Shown here: one piece after another, positions 23,902-34,809 of the stretch | Position numbering within the stretch: position 1 is the first letter of the stretch | Layout of the letters: the number at the start of each line of letters is the position of its first letter | DNA from: Ectocarpus siliculosus | Lineage: Eukaryota > Sar > Phaeophyceae > Ectocarpales > Ectocarpaceae | Direction: 5' to 3' | Length of the DNA stretch: 64,000 nucleotides | Assembly: GCA_000310025.1 (NCBI GenBank) | Contig: FN648704.1 | Location: 2,488-66,487, forward strand | Position numbers and translations under genes: made by a program | Notes under the pieces: model-generated | Told to the model about the DNA's origin: nothing | The model's database searches: none | The model's input: only the letters and a program-made list of their open reading frames with translations

Positions 23902-25584
23902 ATGGCAAGCAGCGCGACTTCTGCTGGGGTCTTAAACTCGCCAAGGCACGTGATGTTTGTTTGCGTATTCTTGTCATTTTTCTGAAATTTGGTTTGTGCA
24001 GGATGTTGTTCTTGTGTTTTGATCTTCAGATACAACGCTACATTTTTCACTGTCTGCAAATCATTCTTCCTATCGTTGGCACATTTGGAGGTTTGGATTT
24101 GTTTTTGTTTTGTTCTGTCGAGATGCCCACCCGACCCGCGTTTTGTCTTGCAGGGATACTAATTTCCACGGTAGATTATTGTTGTTTTTCTGGGAGACAA
24201 ATGGAATGTTGCGGCCGGGGGGCTGTTGTTTGCCAGTACAAAATATCTCAAATGGCGGTGGCAGTATAACTCCTGCGTACGGTTTGTTCCATTTTGGTTT
24301 TTCCTTTTTTGTTGGGATAATATTCTCTATGGTAGTTACTGCTATGTTTTTCTGATGGTACTGGATATATGCAGTAGGCGTTGGCTTGGCGTTCGACGTG
24401 CTGGGTAAAGACGTTGGGGGGCACGCACCGTTTCTCTGTTCCCCCGATGTACCGGTACCCGACGAGTCAATCCTTGCAGAATACCAATTTTTCTTTCCAA
24501 GTAGGCCTGTACGGCAGGCTGGTATGCGCTGAACGTGTAACGCCTTTTCTTTGATATGTTTTGTTTTCTTGTTTCGGTTTGGAGTTGATGAAGTTGGATG
24601 CAGAATTGGCATGCTGGATTTTGCGGAATCACGCCTGATTGTTGCACTGCTGTCGGAAATCATGAGCGGGGGAATGTGATACCATGCTGTCCGCCGCAGC
24701 ACAACAAGTAGTGTTTCTGACGTCGGGTTTGGTAGTTCATGTGGAGATTTTCCGTGTTTTTCTGGGGATTTGATATGGAATTGATGTTGTCTAATGGTAT
24801 TTGGGTAGTTCATGTGTGGATCGTTTTCCGCGTTCTACCTGCGGAGGTGACATGGAATTGAATATTGAATGGGATTTTCGTTGCGTTTATATGAAATGTC
24901 CAAGCAGGGGGGCTGCTGGATTGCTGATTGTCTGTTTTGGATTTGTTGGTTTCTTCATGTTTGTTTTTGATTTGTTTGTTTGGTTTCTTCGTGTTTGGGA
25001 TGGATGTTACAGCAGGGGGGCTGTTGGACTGGTATATTTGTGAAGGTATTGGGTATTGGAGGAAGGATTTGGCATGTTCTCGTAAGTCATGGTTGAAGCC
25101 TTTGTGCTTCCGAAGGTTATTTGAGCTGGTCAATGAGTTGAAACATGAATGTTTATCTGAGGAATTTGTTCTGAGTAAGTTAGGACGTTGGACACGTTTT
25201 CCCGGAGTTACCCGTCCCCGTTCTGACGTGATTCTGATGTAATTTGTATCTTTGCTGGGTATTTTTCCAAGGGTATTTGTTTGCGTTTTGACTTCTTGAA
25301 AATTGGGAAAGCATTTTTCTCAAGAGGGTGAATTGTTTATTGACAGACCTTTTAGGAGGTAGTAATTTGATATCATCAGAAGATTTGAAACATTTCGTAG
25401 AGCATGTCTTATAGCGAGATAAACAGATTTCGTAGAACATTGTTTTATTGGGAAATTGTTTGAATTGGAATGAATGGTGGATGATTTCCGTTTGGATGCG
25501 TAGTTTGATTTATCGCCGTTTTACCTGGCAATGATAGTCGTGACGGGGATTTCGTAGATCGTATCTCGTACCGAGCAGGGGGGC
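23902..25584 (+). other. 3' noncoding region of TR-GAG copy 2
   Basis: About 1.7 kb, T-rich on this strand, without a convincing gene, and conserved with about 9702-11300 in copy 1. The word AGCAGGGGGGCTG occurs at about 24903, 25013 and 25574. Only the last abuts an LTR. Confidence 0.6.
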
Positions 25585-25782
25585 TGTTTGGGGTGCTCGG
25601 CAGAGTATACTATCTACGGGGCCTCCGGGGGGGTACGCGGATGAAATGTGTTGATGGGCATCCTGCATGGCGATGGTGTTGCCTACCGCATGTCTCTCAC
25701 TCTCTAATCAACCAAGGTCTTGAGTCAACCTTCTTTCTCTTTCGGCCTCTGACGGACTACCGCACCCAAACACACTGTGACA

Positions 25783-25798
25783 TGGTAGAGGAGTACGG
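25783..25798 (+). other. candidate primer-binding site of the Gypsy element
   Basis: TGGTAGAGGAGTACGG follows the 5' LTR end directly. It begins with TGG, as expected for pairing with a tRNA 3' CCA end. The tRNA species is not determined. Confidence 0.4.
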
Positions 25799-27575
25799 AT
25801 AACTTTAGTTTTGTTTACACGCAGGGGCGTTTACTTTTGGCTCAGTTGCTGCTTGCTTCAACTGACGATCTTTGTTTTAAGAGAAGAGGTTGGACTCGCT
25901 CACAATCGTGCAGAATTCAATCTCTTATCACCTCGGATACATGACTTCAACAGACCTAGTCTTCGATGAAATGGGCCCCTCATAGCGGTATCGAAGACAC
26001 TGACTGGTGGTGAGTTGCACCCTGTGCATGGTATCGCTCCCCGTGGGGGGGGGGATTACGATCCTTCAGAACGTAACACAGCGGACTCGAATCTACAACC
26101 AGATTCATGCAAGAAAAAAATATTTTTTGACTCCCGTTCTAAAATCAAGATGATGGATTTTTTTTTTAGAGCTGGCACTGCCTTTTATTCCAGTGTAAAA
26201 CTGCTCACCACCGGGTGTACGTCAGAAAATTGTCGTGCTTTACTTTGCTGTGCTTCTGGGATGCTTGCGTCCTGCGCACAACACGAGATCGTAAGTCTCA
26301 TGCACGCACCATGGCTACCAGTGCTTGTCCTGGACGGAGGGAGGTATAACAGCTGTTTGCTGCTGAGGATGGCAACAAGGTATCGTCTCCGATGAGATGT
26401 GTGCTGATGGGGACCACACCAGATGACATGGACTGCTGTACACGCACTTTCCTGACAAAATGCTAATGCACCGCATATTGAGCTCTGGACACGACGTTTT
26501 TTTTTCGGGGCCATCGCGCCATACACAAATGCTCTTCACCTGGTTCAACCGGCAGAGGCTTTCATCCATCCATATGGCTGCGAGTCCCTGTAGGCAATCT
26601 GCTCTATACCTGCGCTGTTATGCCAGTTTGTTGCCATCACCTCTTGATTGATGCTCTACGACAGCGGTTCGTAGATTTCGTGCACTTTTTTTTTTAATCC
26701 CGCCCTTTTCCTCTATCTCTGAATACCGAGCATGGACGCGCCGCCGCCACACTGTTTATGTCATTGGCAGTGCTATGTTTCCCTATTTTCTTGTAAATTG
26801 GAGTGTGTTCCAAACCATTTTATTGGTGTCCTGGTCTTGATGCACGAGACGCTGTAATGTGACGGTACTGGAAAGGTTGTGCTGGTGCTCATAAATTCTC
26901 CGCACTCACACGTATGCTGCAATGATCCGCTGTAACCATCTCTCTGAAACGTCATGCAACAGCCGTTTCACTCGCCCTGGCGGCAGCTGATGTACGGCTG
27001 CAGCAGCAGTCTTTCAAGTGCCTCACCCACAATTACAGAAATCTTTGGGGTGTGACTGTGATTCGCTTGGAGAGCTATGCTACATCTAGCAGAGATGGCC
27101 ATGCTGCTGATGGGTACTCTCCTCAATCATGCAAAAACAACATTGACGCGACGCTGTTATCGTTCAACCATACATGGGGAATCATATGCTGACACACTTC
27201 GTCTGGAAATGGATCGATCATAATAATAAAAGTGGAATGCTAAATAAGTTTGTAGATTAATTTCCATGGTGCTTGTTGTGTGTAAAGTATATGGTATAGG
27301 AAGAGCGGAAAAGATACTTGTGTAGTGATAAAGGTACCTAATGTACTGACGCGCTACGATAAAAATCAGTAGCTGTATCTTTCTACCACTCGACGGCTGT
27401 CTGTCGCATATCTTCCCCATGAATCGGAGTCAATTAACCGTGTCGCATCGACAAGAAACAGTGACGTGGTTGCCAGTTAAGGCTGCTGCTCATCGTGGGG
27501 TTGTTTTCCGCATATATATACTAGGCATCCATTGGAAGACATGTCGTTCATGAACTCTTTGGAAAATATTACGCT
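25799..27575. other. Gypsy leader or unidentified inserted DNA
   Basis: About 1.8 kb inside the Gypsy boundaries with no recognised domain. Short open frames on both strands show no pattern. Confidence 0.3.
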
Positions 27576-28130
27576 AATGTCCGAACAGGGGATGGACCGA
27601 TCGTGATTACAGCACCTTACTTAGTGTGTTGTGTAGCATATTCTAAACAGGTCGACTGCTACTACTGTATAATAGAGTGAACGAGCTAAAACGTCGACTG
27701 TTCTTGACCAGGAGGACGATAAAAAGTAGAATATTACTGCTGTGTCGTTACACTGGGTGCTGCACTACGATCTTCTATGACTTGTCTCGGCCACAGGTGG
27801 CATATTTTTCCACCAACGCGGTATCTTCAACCAACCGTGTCTTTGATGCCATTTCCACACCTTCTGTCATTATGCATGGTTCTTGGGACATATTCTGCAG
27901 ATGTCCGAACAGGGGATGGATCGATCGTGATGACAGCACATTAGTGTGTTGTGTAGCACATTCTAAAACGTCGACTACTGCATAATAGAGTGAGTAGTGA
28001 GAGCTACAAGTCGACTGTTATTATCCAGGACGATATTATTATGTATACCTAAATAGTACCACTATGTCGTTACACTGGGTGCTGCATTACGATCTTCCAT
28101 TGCTTGCCTCGGCCATGGGTGGCATATTCT
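27576..28130. repeat. tandem duplication, 325-bp unit
   Basis: ATGTCCGAACAGGGGATGGA occurs at 27576 and again at 27901, followed each time by matching sequence (TGTGTTGTGTAGCA, TACACTGGGTGCTGCA). The second copy is shorter through small deletions. Confidence 0.75.
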
Positions 28131-29589
28131 CAGTATCGCGTCGGTGTTGTTTCCATACTCCCCTGCCGGTCCATTATCTCTGTGTCAGGTGCCAAAACAC
28201 ATGGCTTCCAACACCGACACCCGCACCATGGCGACCGTAGATGGCAGGGTGATCCGCAAATATTCTGACGGAAAAACACCGCATGACACGGGGAGAGTTG
28301 TTGTAGGAGCAGACGGAAACAAATCAAGGTTTAATGAAAGTAGTCGAATTTGTAATGTCGTTGTTAGGGTATGGATAAATTGCTACGGAAATACGGGGTC
28401 CCCTCCCAATCGGGAGCATGGGAGTAGCCACCACCTCGGCACTCTATCGAAGCTAGGTGTTCACACAAAGTCTTACGAGGACTAGTCTAGAGAGAGCAAC
28501 GCAGAGACAAGGAGCGAGGTGGACACTGTGAGGGCTTCGAGTGGTTTGCCAGCTGGAGGAGCGGCAAACAAATTTGGTCTTTCGAGCCGTGGAGGACCCG
28601 AGAGGGCCGCCCAACAGCAGCAGCAGTTGTACGAGGGAGCGAGCTGCTCCATCGCGGTGCTAGAGGAACGCCGGGAGTACCGACGCGCGTGCACACCACT
28701 GAGCGGTACGAGTGGGTCGATATGTGTGGGTCGATAGGCTCCGATGCACGTTGGGTGTAATACTGGTAGCGATCCAGTAGCGATTGTTCCACCTCTGCCG
28801 TTGGGTTGCTGGGGTGATCGCAGGCGGCGGGAATTTTAATTTGAGCATGGGTGCATACATGGAGAGGCACACGCCAATTCGCCAGCTGACGTACAAAAAA
28901 AACGACCGGTGTCCTCGCAGGCACGTAGCCATTACGGCGCAGAGGTGGTCGCGGATACACGGCACAGTGCATGCAAGCTGAGATGGATGTCAATCACGAG
29001 GGCAACACACGGAAATATCACGAGGCAACACACGGAAACATTTTTTTTTGGTTGTCTACTTGTTCAAAGTACGCTACTGTATCACCAGGGTCCTTGGTTC
29101 GGTGCGGCATGCTGGATGATGGGCTGCTGTGTACTGATACCATGCAGAGACATATCAGCTGAGATATAGGGATCATCTGGCATACGACATAATTGCATGC
29201 ATGAAATGATCACAGCCCAGCATCGCACGTATACAAACCAATTGCTGTTTGGTAAAACCAATTGATGGTCGTTGTGGATGTGCATACAATATGCATATTG
29301 TTATGCATTATTGCTGGAAGTCATGAATGCCGACTCGCAGAGGCTCTGAGCAGCAGTATGCACGTGCATTGCGTAACATGGAATCATCTGGTTCACATTT
29401 GGTCTCAGATACGCGCCGCTTACCAGGGTCGTCGCCTAACGCGATTCGCGCAGACACAAATCTGCCGGAACCAAAACACATAAAAAGTGTTTGGCGGCGG
29501 TGGTAAGGGAGGGGGGGAGCGATTGTCAACAGTGATACATACCTAGTAAGGGATGTTAAACTCGGGCAATTACCCTATGCTCCACAGGC

Positions 29590-31720
29590 ATTACGAACAA
29601 GAGTTATGGCAATGCAGGGTCCACACACACAAATAGTGCGCGGCGGCTGTGGTGGTGGAATCGTTTGATTATCGATAGTGCTACATACCTAGTACGGTCA
29701 TGCCACATACAATTCACGACAACGAGATCCATGCCGGAACCACGCGCATACATAGGGTGTGGCGCGTACATACAGAGTGCACATACCGGATCCACACACA
29801 TACAGAGTGGTGGCGGCCGCGGGTGGCAGGCTTGTTTGGTAACAGCACTACTTATCAAGGTTGTTGCTTGAGGAGCGATTCACGCACAACATACAGAGTA
29901 CATATGCCGGGACCACACACATAAATAGTGTGTGGCGGCCGTGGTTGGTAGGTTTGTTTGTTGAAGAGCACTACTTACCAGGGTTGTTGTTCGAGGAGCG
30001 ATCCACGCATAAATACAGAGTACATATGCCGGGACCACACACATAAATAGTGTGTGGCGGCCGTGGTGGGTAGGCTTGTTTGTTAAACAGCGCTACTTAC
30101 CAGGGTTGTTGCTCGAGGAGCGATCCACGCATAACATACAGAGTACATATGCCGGGACCACACACATAAATAGTGTGTGGCGGCCGTGGGCGGTGGGCTT
30201 GTTGTTCCAACAGCACTACTTACCAAGGTTGTTGCTTGAGAAGCAATTCACCCTACCTTGTGTACAAAAGGTATAAATGCCGGAACCACACACATCAATA
30301 GTGTGTCGCGGCCGTGGTGGGTGGGCTTGTTGTTCCAACAGCACTACTTACCAAGGTTGTTGCTCGAGAAGCGATTCACGCTTGTGTACAGAAGGTGCTG
30401 GGACCACACACATACATAGTGTGTGGCGGCCGTGGTTGGTAGGCTTGTTGGTAAACAGCGCTAGTTACCAGGGTTGTTGCTCGAGGAGCGATTCACGCAT
30501 AAATACAGAGTACATATGCTGGGACCACACACAAAAGTAGTGTGTGGCGGCCGTGGTTGGTAGGTTTGTTTGTTGAAGAGCACTACTTACCAGGGTTGTT
30601 GCTCGAGGAGCGATCCACGCATAAATACAGAGTACATATGCCGGAACCACACACATCAATAGTGTGTAGCGGCCGTGGTGGGTGACTTGTTTGTTAAACA
30701 GCGCTAGTTACCAGGGTTGTTGCTCGAGGAGCGATTCACGCATAACATACAGAGTACATATGCCGGGACCACACACATAAATAGTGTGTGGCGGCCGTGG
30801 GCGGTGGGCTTGTTGTTCCAACATCGCTACTCACTAAGGTTGTTGCTTGAGAGGCAATTCACGCTTGTGCACAGAGGGTATAAATGCCGGAACCACACAC
30901 ATCAATAGTGTGTGGCGGCCGTGGTGGGTAGGCTTGTTTGTTAAACAGCGCTACTCACCAAGGTTGTTGCTCGAGGAGCGATTCACGCATAAATACAGAG
31001 TACATATGCCGGAACCACACACATCAATCGTGTGTGACGGCCGTGGTTGGTGGGCTCGTTGTTCCAACAGTGCCATTTACCGGGGTTGTTGCCTGCGAGG
31101 CAATTCACCCTTGTGTAAAGAGGGCATAAATGCCGGGACCACACACATAGATAGTGTGTCGCGGCCGTGGTCGGTGGGCTTGTCTGTTAACAGCGCTACC
31201 TACCGGGGTTGTTGATTGAGGAGCGATGCACGCATAAATACAGAAGGTATCAATGCCGGGACCACACACATATATAGTGCGTGGCGGCCGTGGTTAAGGG
31301 CGTGTGCGTTTACAGCACACCACTTACCAGTGTTGTTGCTCACGGAGCGATGCACGCACGAATACAGAGTACCTTTGCCGGGACCACACACATCAATAGT
31401 GTGTGGCGGCCGTGGTTGGTAGGCTTGTTTGTCAACAGCGCTACTTATCAAGGTTGTTGCTCGAGGAGCGATTCACGCATAAATACAGAGTACCTGTGGC
31501 CGGAACCACACACATAAATAGTGTGTGCCGCATGTGTTTGGTAGGCTTGTTGTTAACAGCACAACGCACCAGGGTTGTCGCTTGAGGAGCGATCCACACA
31601 GACAGGGTATATGCCGGAACCACACACATAAATGGTGTGTGACGGACCTGGTTGGTGAGCTTGTTGCCACAACAGCAGTACCCCTCGAGGTGACGCCTTG
31701 GGCGATTCTCGCAGTCGAGC
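29590..31720 (+). repeat. 122-bp satellite array, copy 1
   Basis: About 17-18 units of 122-123 bp. Each carries CCACACACATAAATAGTGTGTGG (8-bp inverted arms around an AT core; position 29913 is one example), then GCGGCCGTGG, GGGTTGTTGC and GCGATTCACGC. Left and right edges are more diverged than the centre. Open frames across it (repeating TTHINSVWRPW) are by-products. Confidence 0.85.
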
Positions 31721-31828
31721 ATGTGTCGAAACAACTGCATGTGCACACACGTTCACCAGTCATTTTGTGAGGCAACAAAATGTTGAGCATTCCGAAACCG
31801 CGGGTCGTGTATGTTGTAACCGCTTTAG

Positions 31829-33319
31829 ATGGCTATTGAAACGAGGTCGCGCCAAGGGCGAACGGCAGGAAGAGGGCGGATTGGTGCGCGGGGGGCGGCC
31901 AGGTCTGCTGGGCGGTCTACGTCGAGGGCCGCGGCGGCAGCAAAGTCCAGTGGGCGCTCCATGTCACGGCGGCCTTCCCGGGCGGTAGTGCGTACGCCTG
32001 AGCGGGGAGCGGGCCGCCCGTCACGGGCACGGTCGTCCCCCAGAGACGGGGGTGACGAAGGCACTGACCGCGCCACCATGGACGGTTTCCGCCGTGAGTT
32101 GGAGGAGCTACGGCGCCAGACCGCGGAACGCGACGACGTCATCGAACACCTCCAGGAAGTCGTCGCCAGCAGGAACGGCGCGATCCAACAGCTCCAGGCC
32201 AAGATCGACGACGTTGTCCGCCGGGGTCCCGATTCCGATCCGCTGGAGGCGGGCGCCGCGGGAGCGGGAGCTCGCGCGGAGAACGGCGAGGTGGCCATTG
32301 TGGGGACGGTTGCGCCGTCAGCGGGAGCTGGACGAGCGACGGTGACGACGAACGTTTCATCCGGACACATTCAGCAGGTCGCTTTCAAGGAGGACCTGAA
32401 AGCATGGCGCAACCCCGCCGCCATCAAGCCCTGGCTCATCACCACGGAGCGGCCTCCGTTCGTCGGAATGTCGAAGACGAACATGCAGGCCGCCCTGCGA
32501 AGTGTAGCTCACGTGTCAGCTCCGGTGGTGGAGATGCTGAACAATCTGTCCGACTTCGATATGTGTACGTTTGTGCCGAACGGGGACGACACCAGCGGGG
32601 AAGGGATCTCCCTGCCAGAGCACGTTGAGATTTTGATCGAAGCCATACAGACGATAGTATCGAAGGGCGTCATGTCCGACGAGGGCCTCCAACGCGTAGA
32701 GGTCCTGGTCAAAGGCCTGGACCGAGGGCTGAAGATGTTGCGACGGCACTGCAACGAGTTTCGCAGCAAGCTGCGCAGCGCCGAAAACTACGACATGATG
32801 CCCGGACTGGTCAACGATGGCCTCAATTGCTGGGCGGGGGAGCTTTTCGACGCGGCGACGACGTTCGCCAAAATACACATGTTACCGCCGACCGCCGCCC
32901 AATTTCCCGCCGTCGTCACGCCGGCGTGGCCCGACCTAACGGCATACGTCAACGCTGGCGGCCTCCGCAACTTATCCAACCAGCCACAGCAGCAGCAGTC
33001 ATCCACATCAGCTTCGGGCAAGTCAAAGGCCGTGACAGCCGCGAGGAAGGGCGGGAATCAGTATTGCTTCGCCTTCAACTCGGAGGAAGGATGCCGTCGA
33101 TCGGCCCGCGATTGCCGATGGGTCCATGCTATCGATCCTAACAAACGCGGTGGCAAGCGGGCTGAGGGTCGCGGCAAGGATGCTTACGACAGTGGCGGGG
33201 GGAGCAAAGGGAGCCGGGGCGACGGCACCAGCGGCAGTAGTACCGATCGCGGGGGAGTCCGCAACGGATCTTCTAACGGTGGCGGCGGCCGCGGTGGAGG
33301 CGGAGCTAAGAGCCACTAG
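31829..33319 (+). CDS. gag-like ORF1 of the YR element
   Basis: 496 codons from ATG 31829, just past the satellite array. Residues 1-80 are Arg/Ser/Gly-rich. About 85-135 forms a heptad-like coiled coil (LEELRRQTAERDDVIEHLQE). About 180-370 is a helical globular region. Near residue 412 a CCCH-type finger reads CFAFNSEEGCRRSARDCRWVH, followed by a Gly/Arg-rich tail. This order (coil, helical core, zinc finger, basic tail) suits a nucleic-acid-packaging protein of a DIRS-like element. The 66-bp gap to the recombinase ORF suggests one transcript. No catalytic motif is seen. Confidence 0.6.
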   Translation: MAIETRSRQGRTAGRGRIGARGAARSAGRSTSRAAAAAKSSGRSMSRRPSRAVVRTPERGAGRPSRARSSPRDGGDEGTDRATMDGFRRELEELRRQTAERDDVIEHLQEVVASRNGAIQQLQAKIDDVVRRGPDSDPLEAGAAGAGARAENGEVAIVGTVAPSAGAGRATVTTNVSSGHIQQVAFKEDLKAWRNPAAIKPWLITTERPPFVGMSKTNMQAALRSVAHVSAPVVEMLNNLSDFDMCTFVPNGDDTSGEGISLPEHVEILIEAIQTIVSKGVMSDEGLQRVEVLVKGLDRGLKMLRRHCNEFRSKLRSAENYDMMPGLVNDGLNCWAGELFDAATTFAKIHMLPPTAAQFPAVVTPAWPDLTAYVNAGGLRNLSNQPQQQQSSTSASGKSKAVTAARKGGNQYCFAFNSEEGCRRSARDCRWVHAIDPNKRGGKRAEGRGKDAYDSGGGSKGSRGDGTSGSSTDRGGVRNGSSNGGGGRGGGGAKSH

Positions 33320-33388
33320 GGACACGGGCTCTGTCATGGGCCAACCTCGACGAGCTACCCGCGCGCGCCTTCCGCCGAGGGTGCTGTG

Positions 33389-34588
33389 ATGGAGCCGACG
33401 AGGACGGGGCCGAGGAGACAGCAAGGAACAACTTTTGGGCCAAGAAGCAACGGACATTACTTCCGCGGTCTTGGCCTCAAGCTCATCGGACGATCAGTTG
33501 CGAATTCGTCTCAACGCAATTACGCGTCAGGTTTCCGGTCTTGGTGTGTCTTTCGCAGGATGGTGGGTTACGAAAAGTTCTTGAGCACAGAGTCACCGCA
33601 CACAGAGATGGTGTGGGCCTTGATTGACTTTGCGGCGTGGTGTTTCGAGTCGGAAGGAAACCAGGCCGGGACTATATCGGGGAAGTTGGCAGCGGTGCAG
33701 TACCACCACAGGGTGGAAGCACATGTAGAGATAGTCACGTCGTCGCCGTTGCTGAAGTGTGCACTTCGGGGCATTTCTAGGTCCCACGCGGTCGCCGGGG
33801 TACGTCAACGGGTTCGATTGCCGATCACTTGGAGGATGTTGCGAGAGGGTGAGAGCATGATTCCCACTTGGGGAGTGGGAGGACGCGTGATGTGGTTATG
33901 TTTGAGCTTAAGCTATTTCTTGATCACTCGGTCGGACGAAATGTTTGCTGACAGTTCCGGGGTCGGGCATCCAGTACATTGTCTCACGAGACGGGATGTT
34001 GCGTTTTTCTCTGGGGAGGAACAGTTGGAGTATGTCCGATGGCGAGAGGCGGATAAGATAGAGGTGCACTTTAGAGGACACAAGGGTGACCAGGACCAGA
34101 CGGGGTCGGTCAGGGCTCGTACACGGGATGAGATGAACGGCCCACAATCGGGGTACAGAGCAGACGGCGGAGCAGTTGCGCTGATGTTGGAGCTGTTGTC
34201 ATGTCATGCAACGTTACCCGATGATGCGCCGCTATCATCATACCGTAGCGGCCGTGCAGTGAAGGTTCTGAAGTATGACCAAGCCCTTCGGGCGTTGAGA
34301 GAGATTGTCGAGAAGTCAGGGCGAAACCCAAAGGACTTTGCGTTACATTCGCTCCGAAGTGGAGGGGCTTCCACCTTGGCGGCTGGAGGCAATGTTTCGG
34401 AAAGAGTAATCCAGAGAGCACGAAGGTGGAAGTCTGATGCGTACAAACCGTATACAGTAGACAACACGGAAGACTCCCGAATGGTGTCACGTATACTTGG
34501 GGACAAGGATAAGGGAGTCGAGCGGCAGCCAGGAGAAGGCACGGTGTGGGGTAGGCATAAGAGGAGGCTAGTATCACCGAACGAGTAG
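33389..34588 (+). CDS. tyrosine recombinase (DIRS/Ngaro-type)
   Basis: About 399 codons from the ATG at 33389. An N-terminal SAM-like helical domain (NYASGFRSWCVFRRMVGYEK) is followed by the catalytic domain: Arg in LITRSDEMF (about residue 181), Lys in HFRGHKGDQ, HSLRSGGAST as the HxxR box (about 321), RRWKSDAYKPY giving the Trp and the nucleophilic Tyr (about 356). The HSLR...GGA...RWKSDAY pattern is that of DIRS/Ngaro recombinases, which insert circular DNA at short cores without target duplications. All expected catalytic positions are visible. Cryptons also encode such enzymes, but the terminal repeats favour DIRS kin. Confidence 0.8.
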   Translation: MEPTRTGPRRQQGTTFGPRSNGHYFRGLGLKLIGRSVANSSQRNYASGFRSWCVFRRMVGYEKFLSTESPHTEMVWALIDFAAWCFESEGNQAGTISGKLAAVQYHHRVEAHVEIVTSSPLLKCALRGISRSHAVAGVRQRVRLPITWRMLREGESMIPTWGVGGRVMWLCLSLSYFLITRSDEMFADSSGVGHPVHCLTRRDVAFFSGEEQLEYVRWREADKIEVHFRGHKGDQDQTGSVRARTRDEMNGPQSGYRADGGAVALMLELLSCHATLPDDAPLSSYRSGRAVKVLKYDQALRALREIVEKSGRNPKDFALHSLRSGGASTLAAGGNVSERVIQRARRWKSDAYKPYTVDNTEDSRMVSRILGDKDKGVERQPGEGTVWGRHKRRLVSPNE

Positions 34589-34809
34589 TAGCAGGATGAC
34601 CTCGAGGTTGGCGAAGAAAGTGGTAGGGTACCATTTTGGGGACTTGGTCATCTGAGACTACTGCGGGCAGTAAGATTAGCCCCTGCACCGAGAAAAAGAG
34701 AATTTGTGGTTGCCACTCGGAGGAAAGAGAGAGAAGCAGTTGGCACCTCTCTCTTTCCTTCGGCCGTGGAAAAATAATGATGAAGGCAATTCGAAAGGAA
34801 AACAATAAA

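Larger units (their letters stand above)
21193..25772 (+). mobile_element. TR-GAG LTR element, copy 2 (structurally whole)
   Basis: LTRs at 21193-21378 and 25585-25772 have termini TGTTTGGG...CCCAAACA and differ at about four sites (near 2%). A 5-bp duplication CACTG (21188-21192 and 25773-25777) proves insertion into the Gypsy LTR. A purine tract GCAGGGGGGC precedes the 3' LTR. Only a gag-like gene is carried, so movement would need enzymes from another element. The structure looks whole; the coding region has about one interruption relative to copy 1. Confidence 0.85.
20783..25782 (+). repeat. Gypsy 5' LTR, split by nested element
   Basis: LTR sequence occupies 20783-21192 and resumes at 25778-25782 after the TR-GAG element and its duplicated CACTG. 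Apart from a 21-bp tandem duplication and a 3-bp indel, it matches the 3' LTR closely. Both carry the direct word TAGTCCCCCCTTG near their centre. Confidence 0.8.
28316..34809 (+). mobile_element. tyrosine-recombinase (DIRS/Ngaro-like) element, copy 1
   Basis: Order: a left repeat (about 28316-28590, diverged match to the 295-bp repeat A of copy 2), about 1 kb noncoding, a 122-bp satellite array (about 29590-31720), a gag-like ORF (31829-33319), a tyrosine recombinase (33389-34588), and a right repeat B (34610-34809) ending AATAAA. Both ORFs are open. There is no room for a reverse transcriptase/RNase H between or after them. The second A and B repeats expected on the right are not seen after 34809. 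It sits inside the Gypsy element and therefore arrived later or with it. Confidence 0.65.

Noticed and set aside
9516-25772. A composite transposon bounded by the two inverted TR-GAG copies
   Set aside because: The copies are LTR retroelements; copy 2 has its own target duplication inside a Gypsy LTR, and copy 1 is truncated.
20783-25782. Solo LTR carrying TR-GAG
   Set aside because: The bases after it (TGGTAG) do not repeat the bases before it (CATGA), whereas ATGA recurs after the distant 3' LTR and a TGG site follows directly.
29590-31720. CRISPR array
   Set aside because: Units are contiguous 122-bp satellites with no unique spacers, in a eukaryotic context with no cas genes.
33389-34588. 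Crypton recombinase
   Set aside because: Possible by the enzyme alone, but the gag-like ORF1 and the split direct repeats of the sister copy point to DIRS/Ngaro kin.
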